From Onchidella celtica (Eukaryota; Mollusca; Gastropoda; Systellommatophora; Onchidiidae), in the NCBI GenBank assembly GCA_963931925.1, contig OZ007570.1, positions 68,725,714 through 68,789,713 of the forward strand: a DNA stretch of 64,000 nt, given 5' to 3'. The stretch's first letter is position 1; every line of letters begins with the position of its first letter. Below are positions 42,206 through 53,179 of this stretch, one piece after another. The notes under the pieces are model-generated. The model had not been told where the DNA came from and searched no databases. It saw nothing but the letters and a program-made list of their open reading frames with translations. Made by a program: the position numbers and the translations under genes.

Positions 42206-42504
42206 ATGAAGTCAACGCTTGATAATAATATAGATGGTGAGATCAATCAGCAAGTGGGGGATCAAAAGAAGATGAGAAATCGATAGAATCAACAAAACTG
42301 AATCAAAAAAGGAAAGAATTGAATACGATATTATGACTTTCAAAGAGGGACATAAAAAAGGGATATAAAAGCACAGTGAAAGAAGGTGGACATTTGATGG
42401 TTCTCAAACATTCATTCAACCATCTAAGTATTAATGTTCTCTCCATCATTTCCATCCATAAATTGGTCTCATGTTGTTTATGAAACTATAAAAATCGTTA
42501 ATTG

Positions 42505-42614
42505 TTAACTAAATACACTGCCACTAGGTATACCATTTCCTGGATACCCTGCAGATTGGACAGTATAGCCTTCCAGTTCCGCATAATCTTCTGTTACATG
42601 CTCGTCAAATGTTT
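42505..42614 (-). CDS. Terminal exon C of a minus-strand host gene (cytoplasmic-tail-like)
   Basis: The acceptor TTTTCTCTGCAG (42626-42615) precedes a phase-1 exon encoding TFDEHVTEDYAELEGYTVQ...SGSVFS and stop TAA at 42507-42505. The peptide is acidic and holds three tyrosines, including YAEL and GYTV, like a signalling tail or an acidic C-terminus. It joins in frame with the 60-nt exon at 43320-43379, both in phase 1. Family not recognised. A trace of the same exon start is visible near 9900. Confidence 0.5.
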
Positions 42615-43319
42615 CTGCAGAGAAAAGTGAAAACTTTAGTTAAAAAAAAATATAAATAGAACAAGTAAAAAGAGCACTCTACAGTGAAAAATGACCCAGT
42701 TGTGTACTAGGAACATTGAGGAGATAAAACACGACCTATTTTGCAAGAAAAGATTTCGGCATCGTGATATAATAATAACAAAACGTTCTTGTTACTTTCC
42801 GTTTCCCGAAAGTTACGTTAAATAAGTAACAAGCTTATCTGATAGAGAAAGTATTGATATGTCCCACCACTGGTTGGGCTAACTGATAATTCTTACATTC
42901 AAAGAGTTGTATTCGGAAACTATTTTTGTAATCCAGTTACACAGGAGACACGAGGTACAGGGAGTAGTCATTAATGATCTCAGATTATCGCCGGTTCAGT
43001 GAAAGACTGATTACCTGCATTTTTGAAGGGAAAGATCATCATTTCTTGCACTAAACCCATGATATTATGTTCGCGATCTGTGAAGGTATTCGTCCTTCCA
43101 TGAAAATATATGAAGTGCGAACTGCTGGCATCGTTGATACGCCGACAGTGCGTCAGACGGAATTTTATGAGTTGATTCGTCTTTTTTCATCCAATGTCTA
43201 GAATTACATTATAAATTCCATTTCAAGGTCACAAATCTGTAAATTATGTTCCCCATTAATAGAAACTGAACTCCAGGTAAAATAGTGCATAGATGTCAAA
43301 GGCCATATAACTTTCTTAC

Positions 43320-43379
43320 CTGATGGCAATTTCTTAGGACGCCGATTGCGAGAGGTTTCTTCTTCGGTTGGACCACACG
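43320..43379 (-). CDS. 60-nt phase 1-1 exon B of the same gene
   Basis: The acceptor TTATGTCAACAG (43391-43380) is followed by codons for CGPTEEETSRNRRPKKLPS and a GTAAGA donor (43319-43314). Its length of 60 and phase 1 on both sides let it be spliced in or out without breaking the frame. The basic NRRPKK cluster suits a juxtamembrane or nuclear-type signal. The donor and its intron flank are duplicated at 45.2 kb. Product unknown. Confidence 0.5.
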
Positions 43380-44456
43380 CTGTTGACATAACAACAAAAG
43401 TAACAATAATAATATAATAATAATAATCATAATATTAATAATAGTATTATCAATAATGAAAAGACAGAAATACCATAAGCAAACGTAAATCGTATTCCCT
43501 TATGATAATATGAAATAAGCTCAAGTGAGGCTGAATTAACACACATAATATGCATATACATACACATACCTATACACAAGCCACTAGTACACACACATAG
43601 ACAAAACAGACTTGTCATGACCTATTTAAGGTCAGAATGTATTTTGCAATATAATGAACATTGTTTCGATTTCGTGGTCTGTGCGCTGTTTTGACTTACA
43701 GCTTTGCAAACAATTTTGCTGAATTCCATCTTCATTGAATCTAAGCCTTGACTGAAGCAAAATGCTGGAACTACAAATCACATTAACACGCCGACACTCC
43801 CTTTCTCTTGTCTAGTATCTCAGCCTATCCTCGTCCATTGCTACTGCCTAAGATAAGATGGATCGCTGGATCGTTTTATTTTCACTCGCTTCAGGCGTGC
43901 CATGATACAGTTGTAAATGCGTGAGATACATACACAGTGGTTTTCCGGTATTTTGCCGAGCCGAATAGAGAAAATATTGAGGTTTGTTTACTATCCAGCT
44001 GCCAAGTTAAACACTGAAGTCTTGATAGAAGTCCGCTTTGTAGAAAAGTATTTTCATAATAAATCAATTCGCCCTAGGAAAATTGTTCTTACAAGTACGC
44101 AGGTACCCCAAGTTTGTAGCGCTGGCTGTACATATTATTTTAAAGCCTTTTGTGAGTCCACAGAACTAGAGAGCTCCTCCCGAAACACTCCTAACAATAC
44201 CCTCAATTATTTATTCTTTCAAGTTTTCTTTTCGGTTTCCTCCTTTTTATTTGGTTTGTTTTCTTGAAAGGGTAGAGAGGCAGGATTAGGGATTCGACAA
44301 GATTTAGGGTTGAGGAAAAAGACAGAGTTAGGGTATGTATTTTTCGTACGCGGCCCTATCGTAATACGCTTGGCGACCGTACATATTTAAAACAAGAGCC
44401 CTGTAGGAAACCCCCTGCCATTTCCCTCTTTAAAATGTGGACATAGAGGCAGATGA

Positions 44457-44493
<37 letters not shown>

Positions 44494-45270
44494 TCTCTCT
44501 CTCTCTCTCATTCATCTTTTTCATTTGCTCTGTTTTATAGAGTCACTGTTGTAGATTAGATAATATTGAATGCATTGATTGTAAAAAGACCCTGACGCTA
44601 ATTAAAAAAAAAAAAAATTGTCTTTAGCAGTCAAATCAATTGGTGTTATGTCTTGTTTTCTTTGCAAACACAATGTAGGAAGCGCTGTCTCAGCGAACCG
44701 CGAGTGGATAGGGGCCACAAGGCGGCCTGCACATTCTTTTTCTTAGAGGCCCAAAGAAGGGACTGTGTTATTTTATCGTATCAGATGTCTCATCTATTGC
44801 TGCCTCAGTGGCTTTTCTCTAGCACCGTTCTAAATATGTCTATATAAAATTTAACCAAATAAAGAGCCGAGGATTGAAGTAGAGAGGGAATAACGTATGT
44901 TGACATTTTGATCTGGTGGTAAAATTCGCGACCGTTTTTGATAGTCTACGACATTGCTTAGTTACATACTGCATTGTGACTCTACGTAATCATAATTATT
45001 ATTATTACTACCATGCATGCCCAAAGGCATACGTTTGTTTCTTCTGCTGTCGGTGTTCTGGTGAAGCTCTCTTGTTTGGGCACCCCCTCCCCATCCCCAA
45101 AGAAAAACAAAATGTCAACAGTAACTCAAATGCAAGAAACCGACAATTCTTATTCTATAATGATTGAAGACGATATAAGTCAGAAATTAGGAAAATAATT
45201 AATATAAACTGTGAACCCCAGGTAAAATATTGCATCCATCGCTTTGTTAAAGGGCACGCCATGCCCTTAC
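43380..45270. other. Intron or intergenic DNA with (CT)n tract
   Basis: A CT run lies at 44461-44509. A 116-codon plus-strand ORF at 43917-44267 has no recognisable domain. If exon A at 46.9 kb belongs to the same gene, this is intronic on the minus strand. Confidence 0.4.
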
Positions 45271-45315
45271 CTGCTTGGAATTTCGGAAGGGTTTTGTTTA
45301 TCAGCAATAACCGAA
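45271..45315 (-). CDS. Possible exon B duplicate (45 nt, phase 1-1)
   Basis: Donor GTAAGG (45270-45265) and acceptor CACCTCAAAG (to 45316) bound 45 bases encoding RLLLINKTLPKFQA. Its downstream intron flank (AACTGTGAACCCCAGGTAAAATATTGCAT) aligns with that of exon B (AACTGAACTCCAGGTAAAATAGTGCAT). The exon bodies themselves have diverged strongly, so it may be an alternative exon or a relic. Confidence 0.35.
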
Positions 45316-45362
45316 CTTTGAGGTGCAAATTTGTTGACCTGGCGTGTATTATACTTTCTATG

Positions 45363-45499
45363 TATGAATATGAGTGGCTCCCGATGGTCTATATATGAGT
45401 GCCTCCCGATGGTCTAAACTATGAATGGCTCCCAGATGATCTTAACTATGAATGGCTCCCAGATGATCTAAACTATGAGGGGTTCCCGATGGTCTAAAT
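45363..45499. repeat. 28-bp minisatellite, about five units
   Basis: Imperfect units of the type TATGAATGGCTCCCAGATGATCTAAAC. Confidence 0.85.
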
Positions 45500-45524
45500 C
45501 TGGCCCTGCAAACGTGAATTTGAC

Positions 45525-45965
45525 AATCTATCCTGTGAATGCTGTGAGTCACGGACAATAACAATAGAACTAAAGAGCAAGATCCAAGCAGTAGAGATGA
45601 GATGTCTCAGAAGAGTAACTGGCGTCTCGCACATATAACACATCACGAATGAAGAAATGTGCAAAACCATCACCCAACATGAACGTCACTACGAAGATCT
45701 TCAGTGCACGGTAAAGAGAAGAAAGTAAAAATAGTATGGACATGTGACAAGAGCCAGTGGACTATCACAGGCCATCCTCCAGAGTACACTTCAGAGAACG
45801 AGGAGACGGTTCAGACAAAGAAAAGAAATGGGCGGACAATATTGTTGGATGGACAGGATAAAACTTTGCCATAACGCAGGTCCGTGCCCATGACCGCCAG
45901 AGGTGGAGGCAGTTACTGCAACTCTCACGACTCCGGATGGCATTAAGGGATCCGGATCCTGAGAA
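45525..45965 (+). pseudogene. LINE C-terminal fragment, plus strand
   Basis: Broken frames read SKIQAVEMRCLRRVTGVSH, NEEMCKTI, HYEDLQCTVKRRK, a WYGHVTRASGLSQAILQ block and finally DRQRWRQLLQLSRL. This is the standard WYGHV...R.RW ending of the widespread RTE/jockey-like ORF2 proteins. Internal stops and frameshifts mark it as dead. It is a different subfamily and orientation from the fragments at 10.1 and 39.5 kb. No target duplication found. Confidence 0.65.
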
Positions 45966-46676
45966 TGCTTGCTCCTACCGTATGTTGTTCCTTGTCTGTG
46001 ATTAGACATTATGTAGATAGCGAGAGCCTGTGGAGAAATACGAGACGGATAATGTCAAAACATCTCATACATGACCATGGTGTATACTTCTTGCGTCAAA
46101 CTGAAATTTTCGCTGTCGAGATAAGCGGAAAGAGGCAGTCATTTGTACAAATATTTCTAAAAAAAAAAAATGTTATCTTGATAAGAGACTTCCTTATACA
46201 CCAAAGGACAACAATCTCAATGCTGACGTCCCAATACAATTTCAATTTCTTTTATCTTGGAAGGACAAAAAAATACGACGAAGACCATGATTTACAATTT
46301 ATCTTTCTGGTGTCAAAACTCCAGTCTGGGGGAAAAAAATGTCAATTAGAAAGGCCAAGCAAACTCCATCAAACTAGCTGATGCACCCGGATGAACTTGG
46401 CCCGCCTTCCCCGCCCTCTCGTCTCTGTGCGTGTGTGTTAATCTAGATTGGAGTGGATGTAAGTCCAAAATCTAGTAATATTCAACTCACTTCACCTCTT
46501 CAATGTCAATGCTTTGCAGTGGTAACGTTGCCTTGCTTATCCTAAAATCAGTTACATTCAATGTATAGAAATGGACTTTGCACACTGAACAAATCTGGGT
46601 ATTGTGGTGGGATACGCCTCTTTATCGGCTGAGTTTTTTATAAGACCTTGGACGCTGGTGTTATCTGCAAATCTTA

Positions 46677-46979
46677 TTATACATAAGTCAAACTCATTTC
46701 TGTATTAATTGGTGTAAATTGTGAAGAGGACAGGGGATGAAATACAGCCTTGTGACACTCCTGTGTTCGTACAGAGCAATGTTTCTCAAGGAATTGAGCG
46801 GACTTCAGAATGTGATGTAGGGATATAATTATACTGTATGCAAACTTAAGAGAGGAACGTGAGAGTGGCTTGTCTGAAGTAAAAGACAAATACAGCTTAC
46901 CAGTGTCACTAAGATAAGATTGCCAATCATCCTCACGGATCACACTTATATCTGGTAAGCTGTACTCAGTTCGCAGCTT
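46677..46979 (-). CDS. Host exon-like segment A, copy 2
   Basis: The best-preserved of three copies. The minus strand reads SLPDISVIREDDWQSYLSD followed by Thr and a phase-1 donor-like GTAAGC (46900-46895). A CAG acceptor-like site lies at 46982-46980. Translation past the donor (GKLYLSFTSDKPLS) is also similar to the 5.2-kb copy. It lies upstream (in minus sense) of exons B and C and ends in phase 1, matching exon B's start. It could therefore be the preceding exon of that gene. Family unknown. Confidence 0.4.
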   Translation of the reverse strand, partial: KLRTEYSLPDISVIREDDWQSYLSDTGKLYLSFTSDKPLSRSSLKFAYSIIISLHHILKSAQFLEKHCSVRTQECHKAVFHPLSSSQFTPINTEMSLTYV

Positions 46980-47249
46980 CTGCCTCTCTTACCACGAACC
47001 AATAACGCGTTATTTTATATCGATTCATGATATTGATTAGGCAAGGGAGACTAATACCCAGACATGCTTACCATTGTGAACTTCAATTGAGCCCATCCAC
47101 TCCCCTCCCCCTCCACCAAGCACTCTACCGTTATTCTTTAATCCGGTGCACCGGGCAGCCGTCTCATTCTCTCGCCTGTCTCATTTCTTTTAATGATTCC
47201 TACTAAAGCCCATTCACGCCTATATTGATTACTGTACAGACACCCAAAT

Positions 47250-47350
47250 GGACAAATTCATTACCAAAATTAATATCCCTACAATCTCTCCTCTAACTTT
47301 AATGAGACTCTAAAATTCATGCTGCCAACCTTCTAACCTGACAGTGATTA
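47250..47350. repeat. Segmental duplicate D, copy 2
   Basis: Pairs with 39350-39475 (see there). It sits about 0.3 kb beyond exon A copy 2. Removing the family A element puts copy 1 about 1.3 kb beyond exon A copy 1, so both units have the same order. Confidence 0.65.
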
Positions 47351-48550
47351 CTTGGTAGATGTAATTACTATTTACATGGCTTAGTTCAATGTTCGCAAAA
47401 CACGTCACTTAGGAGCATTAACTTGAGTTCACAAATTCCATTGAAAAAAAACAAAAAAACTTGGAAGATTACGATACATATCAGGATTTAATCCCCCCCC
47501 CCCCAACACACACACAGGCGCACAAAGTAGAGAAAACACGTGTTAACCTGTCGAGGGCCACAATAACTAAAGCGCGACACAGCATCTCGAGAGAGTAATG
47601 AATACAGATTCCAGCCATCAAGTTTGTTCCAGCTCACATAAGATAGAAGGTGAACGGGACAAAAACAGTTTTACTGCATTGTTTGGAGCTAGCCTTCAGT
47701 ACTGATTGTGCTGCGCCGGTACACACAGCGCAGTAGAACATCCCCGCCTCGCCTTCCCAAGAATTTGGAATGGTCTCGATAAGCCCGCATTTTTAGGAAA
47801 TATATCTTTAAGCGGTTATTCACTAAAGCAGCAGAGCTCGATTTGTCATAACGTCGCTTCCATGACGAACTGTCTTATCGCGCAAAACCTACTTTCGAGC
47901 TAGAGCGGTTTAAAGTTTCTGTCGAGTCACCTGCAAGATTCAACTCGCTCTACCTCTCCATTTAAACGTACAAATGCGCAGTAATATACATGAATCTAAA
48001 GCTTGTTCTCTTGCCTACGAAATGCTACAAAGTTTGATATTTATTGTGTTTGCAGTTTTTTTCAAATGTTGTCATTTCATGGCAACCCCCCCCCCCCCCC
48101 CGACAGGACAGTTCGTCATAAAACAAACCGCTCAGGACTGGGTCGATAAGACACCTGTGCGGGGTTAGGACAGTTCGTCATGGAGAGAAATGGCCACGCT
48201 ACAGTGGTTAAGACATTCCCATGGCGGTTGACCAATGATAAAATTAACTTGGAAGAAGCTTTTTTTTACAACCCATATTTATTTTCATTAATTTTATTAA
48301 ATGCTAAGCCTGGTTGTTCGCCATCATGTTGTGTTTACAGAGTGATATAAAAGCTCAAATTAAGAGAGGGTTCAAATTGAAATAGAGAAAGAACAATGTT
48401 AATTGAAAAAGACTTTTATTTCATCATAAATTTGACATTAAAACTTCGAACATTATAGAGTTTCAAAACACACACACACACACACAAATCAAAGAGATTT
48501 TCTTTCTTTTTATCAAGAAAAATATCTCTCTGTCTCTCATTCATTCTCAC
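47351..48550. other. Non-coding, with a 15-bp inverted repeat
   Basis: CCATGACGAACTGTC near 47860-47874 is the reverse complement of GACAGTTCGTCATGG at 48169-48183, with a third copy of GACAGTTCGTCAT near 48107. C-runs lie near 47491-47503 and 48086-48101. No gene called. Confidence 0.45.
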
Positions 48551-48585
48551 TCTTCTTATCTCTTTCTCTCTCTCTCTCTCTCTCC

Positions 48586-48635
<50 letters not shown>

Positions 48636-48704
48636 TCCCCTCGCTTTCTCTCTCTCTCTCTCTCTCTCTGACTCATTCGTGCTCTCTTTATCACTCTGTC
48701 CCTT

Positions 48705-48735
<31 letters not shown>

Positions 48736-48860
48736 GTCATCTTCTCAGTTGTGTTTTTTTTTTTGGTCGTCCTCTCACCACTCCCACACTCACTCATTCA
48801 CTCACGCACTCATTCACTCACTCACAAAAACACACTCACACGCACACACAGGCACACACA
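48551..48860. repeat. Long (CT)n microsatellite with (CACT)/(ACAC) tail
   Basis: A near-continuous CT run at 48551-48735, then CACTCATT-type repeats to about 48835 and an ACACAC tail. The long Arg/Glu-rich frames on the minus strand are products of the repeat. Confidence 0.93.
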
Positions 48861-50520
48861 TACAATGACAATGTTTACCATAAGGGTGAATACCTAGAAG
48901 TAGTAGCTCATTGAAAAGCATTACAAAAGCACGAGCAGAAACGCGTTTTGTAGCTTTGTAGGAGAATGGAAGTTTTACAATTAACGTCTAATGCGGCCGA
49001 TTTTGATAAAATGCCTTATGATCTGGGTTACAAATCATTGGGGTTCTACCTTGACACAGAGTCATTAGATCTCCATACTTCCCTGCTGAGAGCGTTGGCT
49101 GTTCCTTGTAGGCATTAGAGGTACCATGTGTTATAATCCCATTCCTAATATTATAGATGGTATTATAATGTTGTGTTGATGGGATGTTTGTTCGACTGCA
49201 TTTTTATAATTGAGAGGTATTCAATCCAAATCTAACTTCCACTCACACACCAGATACTAAATAACAATTGGATTAACTGGCAGACCTGTAGGCTTTATTT
49301 ACCACTCTAACTACAATGACAATTATGAGTCAGAAACAATATCACAATAATTCATATTAGATTCATAACATATTCAGCTTTAAACTATTGTGTTCTAAAT
49401 GTTGATTTACTTCTAATACTACACTATCTAAAACTCTAATATCATACTCTACTAATCATTGCATATTTATGGCTTGCCTATCTCACTATGGAGATACCAC
49501 ATAGAATCTAGGCCTTATACTATAGATGTTCAGAATTATCAACAAAACCCATAATATCATTAACTTCTATTCTCGCTAATTATATAACTAACTAGATCTA
49601 GTTCTATATCTAACTCTAGGATGGGCTGGCAACTCCCAGCCTCACCCAGACAATTCAATCACAGTTAGATCCATATAATTCACACATTAACTCTAGATTT
49701 AGTTGCAGCTCTAGATGGCAGTTTAACGTTACATCTTGCATTCTCTGGCAATCACTCCTGGTAGATTCATCATTCTCCTATCGGATAAAAGTCATGTTCT
49801 TCGCCTCCTTATTGATTGTCAATCATCACGAGCTTCGATCAGATCTTAATTACGATTGTCCTGGCTCTAGGCCAGGGAACAATAGACAATAGCGTTGTTC
49901 ATTTTTCAAATGAGCCATCTGGATATCTCTATGATCAGATCTTCATCCAAACATATTATACTTTATAAATAGTGATTCATTCAAGTAGAATCCCACTGAC
50001 TCCTTCGCAGTTGGAATAATCTACACGGAATGGAGTCCCCCCGTCAGCTGCTCTCTCGGCTGCCTATTGGTTATCAATACGCCTGCATTGATTGGTTATC
50101 AACTTAACGGCTAAGTGACGTAGACAAATAAGTTCTCACCCCCACGTTGAAAACGGGGTGTTAATCTTCATCGATAGCACATTATATTTCCATCTTGATA
50201 TCCACCATCTCCCCTAGTATATATATTCCCGCTGATTATCTATAGCCCATTCACCAAAACACAAGTGATATTCTATTTACTAGAATGCTACTGTTTATCT
50301 ACGCCTTCCTGTTGTTCAATGGTTCCCTCTTGCTTAAAATGACGTCATCAAAAAATACCGTCCTTGCATCCTTGACCTTATCTACAAATGACGTAGTCCA
50401 CATGTTATACATATTCACCCTCTAGGTTGTATTAATTAAGTTATTTCCCTTTAGCAACATTTGGTCTTGACACCATGCTCATTGCTTGTTAACCTTTTAT
50501 TTAAGGTAATGGAATCGCAA
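48861..50520. other. AT-rich, unassigned, possibly an old LTR
   Basis: 49200-50450 has a uniform composition, paired CTAGATCTA-type motifs, two ATTGGTTATCAA CCAAT-like boxes and a GACGTCAT element. These suggest a promoter-bearing LTR in reverse orientation. No ends or target duplication could be fixed, and no gene is present. Confidence 0.25.
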
Positions 50521-50522
50521 TC

Positions 50523-51295
50523 TTATTCAAGGTGTGAATTTAAAAAAAAAAAAATTATGTGGTTCACCTCAATGTGCATAAAATTTGTCCACTTCGTACT
50601 GTTCCCATTGATGTCCTGGTGCGCAGAATTCCCGAATTTCCAGCCAGTCTTCCGATCAGAGATGTCAATGGTTGCAAGTTCTTTGACTGTGTAGGGTGAC
50701 TTTTTGGCTGACATTCTGATGATGCTCGCTAGCTCTACAGGCATCATAATTTCGGGAATCCTTTTCATTGCTCCTTTAACCACGCTATGCATTGAGTCAC
50801 CTGAGGTTTAGCCTTAGCTGCTTTCGAAAAAACGATGCGATCTTTGTTGCAGGGAAGCTGTCGTCTTGAGGTCGTTCCTGTACATCGATGGCAGAACACC
50901 ATTTAATTTTGTCTAGCACATCCGTCCGAGAACAACATAAAATGTTCACGCCTCGTGAATCGAGACTTCTTAAAACCGTTTCCACGCAACTGGCAATTTC
51001 TTTGGCACCATGCCCAGCTTGACCCTCATGCCAGAAATAGCAATGACCTTGCTTGTTAGACGTCTCGAAGATAGTGAAGCTATAAGAAGCTAATCGTAAC
51101 CCTCTGCGATTTGGGCAGATCGAGGACTTTTTCTAAATCAAAAACAGCAGTAACCATGTTACGTTTGCATTTCTTTCAGACTCTTTTGTGCAAGCTTTTA
51201 AGATTTTTCGAACTTCATCCCTTTCTCAGATATATTTGTGTGTACTGCTGAACGAATTCTTCGTCTTGAGGATTGTCTTTATACTTTGATTCCCA
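50523..51295 (-). pseudogene. Transposase-like protein (DUF7869-like), C-terminal half
   Basis: Across several frames the minus strand reads TAVFDLEKVLDLP, SYSFTIFETSNKQGHCYFWH, GAKEIASCVETVLRSL, then GDSMHSVVKGAMKRIP, PVELASIIRMSAKKSPYTV and NGNSTKW. These blocks, in this order, are those of a widespread invertebrate transposon-associated protein with a DUF7869-type domain (assignment from memory of the pattern). Frameshifts near 51000-51200 and stops show decay. The N-terminal half lies at 59030-59520, on the other side of the family A insertion. Confidence 0.55.
51291..51295. repeat. Target-site duplication TCCCA, left
   Basis: TCCCA directly before the LTR, repeated at 59030-59034. Confidence 0.95.
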
Positions 51296-52199
51296 TGTCA
51301 CGAGTGGAGTGAGCGATAGTTAATAATTACGGGGGGAAAGGAGGAGAGTAAAATTAACGCACGGAGACAGGGAAGAAAAGTCGTGCATGTCATGAGTGGG
51401 GGGGTCTGAAGGAGGCGAAAGCGCTGTATAACTATCACTGCAAGTTAGAAGGTCCTAGGGAGCGGATCTGTGAATAATAGCCCATCGGGCAGAGATAAAA
51501 GGAAGCAGTCGAGAAGACTAGTGAAAGTCTTTCCAGTTATGACTGGTGTCGGGGACGGGCCGCAGAGCCACCTCGATGAGCACAGGGGATAGGCCAGCAT
51601 AGGGCCGGAGGCCACACATAGGCCAGAAGTGAGGCTGTCAGTGCAGGACAGTAGAGGCACATAAAGTCGTGGCATCAGGCCACGGACAGGGACGTAGATA
51701 TGAGAGTGAATGAGATACTATATTGTTGCCATGTTGATAGGCTAGTGAACTGATACTATGTTGTTGCCATGTTGATAGGCTAGTGAACTGATACTATGTT
51801 GTTGCCATGTTGATGGCTATGGAAATAATAATGTGTTATTGCCCTGCTGAGGTGCTAGGGGAGTGATAAGGGGTATGATAATAGGGAGGGGATATTGAGA
51901 GACTGCGGTGCCAGTGAACCATTAATGTACTATTAAGACCCTGAGGGGAGAGGCTGAGGCCGAAGTGCCTTTAGGAGTAACTACCGGATTGTGGACCCGA
52001 GGGAGCGTGTGTGTGAGAATAAGGCCGTTGTACGGCAGTCATTTCAATAATATAATATATGTAATTGCGCTATTATATGTACAATTATGTTTAATAAATG
52101 TGTGAGTCTGATGGGCTGTTTTGTTAAGTGTTAAACTTGTTGTTCGTGATTGTCGTCCTGTCATAAACTATTACATCTCCCAGTCTGGGATTTGTGACA
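51296..52199 (+). repeat. Family A 5' LTR, 904 bp
   Basis: TATAAC at 51427-51432 is a candidate TATA box, and AATAAA at 52093-52098 is the poly(A) signal. A 38-bp direct repeat containing TTGTTGCCATGTTGATAGGC occurs about three times at 51718-51830. It lacks the 320-bp segment of the minus-strand copy. In the first 400 or so bases it differs from that copy much more than the coding region does. Confidence 0.93.
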
Positions 52200-52200
52200 C

Positions 52201-52236
52201 TGGGGGCTCGTCCGTTGTGACACTGGGGGCTCGTCC
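52201..52236 (+). other. Duplicated tRNA-Pro primer-binding site
   Basis: TGGGGGCTCGTCCG at 52201-52214 and TGGGGGCTCGTCC at 52224-52236 form a 23-bp tandem repeat that includes a copy of the LTR terminus (TGTGACAC). The first site is in the normal position beside the LTR. The match to tRNA-Pro is 14 bases, against 18 in family B. Confidence 0.85.
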
Positions 52237-53179
52237 TGTTTACCTGTGGTCATTTTGACAGTGTGTATTCGTTATATCTAGTTGTTTTTCTGTTGTGCTA
52301 GGAATTCGTGCTGTTGTCTTTGTTCGTGGGATGAATGGAAATTTCATGATGATATGATTTATGTATGTTTATGAATAATAATATGTATTGATGCATGTAT
52401 TGCTATGAATAGGTATTAATGTGTATTTAAACTTTCCAGAGTGTGTGCGTGCCAGCCTGTAGAGGTCAAGCAGCCAGAGCTCCGAGAAAACGGGAGAAAT
52501 TTAGATCAAGGGTGAAAGTTAAGTGAAATTCTGAAATTTTGTACCCTGGATTGAGGGCTGTCGTTTCTTCTGTCTTTTTCCGCTGTTTTGCTGTTGTTGT
52601 TGTCGTTATAGGTTGTACGGGCGGTGGCGCGGGTTTGCTGTGGTGAGCGTAGTTTGTCCTCTTCGGGAGGTGGGCTAAATTTGGAACTTCGTTCATCACA
52701 GTGAACAGTTCTATAGGGACCTGTATTTTTGTTTAGATTGTAGCGTTCTATCTTCCTCCTTGTTTTAGGAAGACGTTTCTCTTGTCCTCCTTCTACCTAT
52801 CTATAGATACGTTCTTTTTTTTCAGACTCTGTTCTTGTTCGTACCGTGTTGTGTAATCGGCGTAGTTAGGTTGCATTTTTTTCCATTATAGTTTTTTTTT
52901 GTAGAAGCTTTGTCCTAGTCTGGTTCGTTGTCCTTGACGTACGTGTGGTCCTTTTACTAAATTTCCTTATTCTTTTCCTTTCTACTCTTTTTTATTATTA
53001 ATAGTGCATACATTTTATAGATATAGAATTAGTTGTGCTGTAAAGGTAAATTTCTGAATTGTATTCTGAACTGGGTATTGTTATATCTGGTGTGATCTCA
53101 GGTCTCTGGTCGTATCGTTAGTGATCATACCGACAGGTTGGTCGTCTTATAATAGATACCATAACCATAAATCTGTGAA
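52237..53179 (+). other. 5' leader of family A plus copy
   Basis: An untranslated leader of about 0.95 kb with T-rich tracts. No ORF of note. It aligns with 17878-18880 reversed. Confidence 0.7.

Noticed and set aside
43917-44267. 116-codon plus-strand ORF
   Set aside because: No domain, no splice or start context, T-rich hydrophobic end. Treated as chance.
48416-48797. Arg/Glu-rich repetitive minus-strand ORFs
   Set aside because: Translation of the (CT)n tract in two frames.
49200-50450. Solo LTR of another element
   Set aside because: Composition is suggestive but no TG...CA ends or target duplication could be matched.
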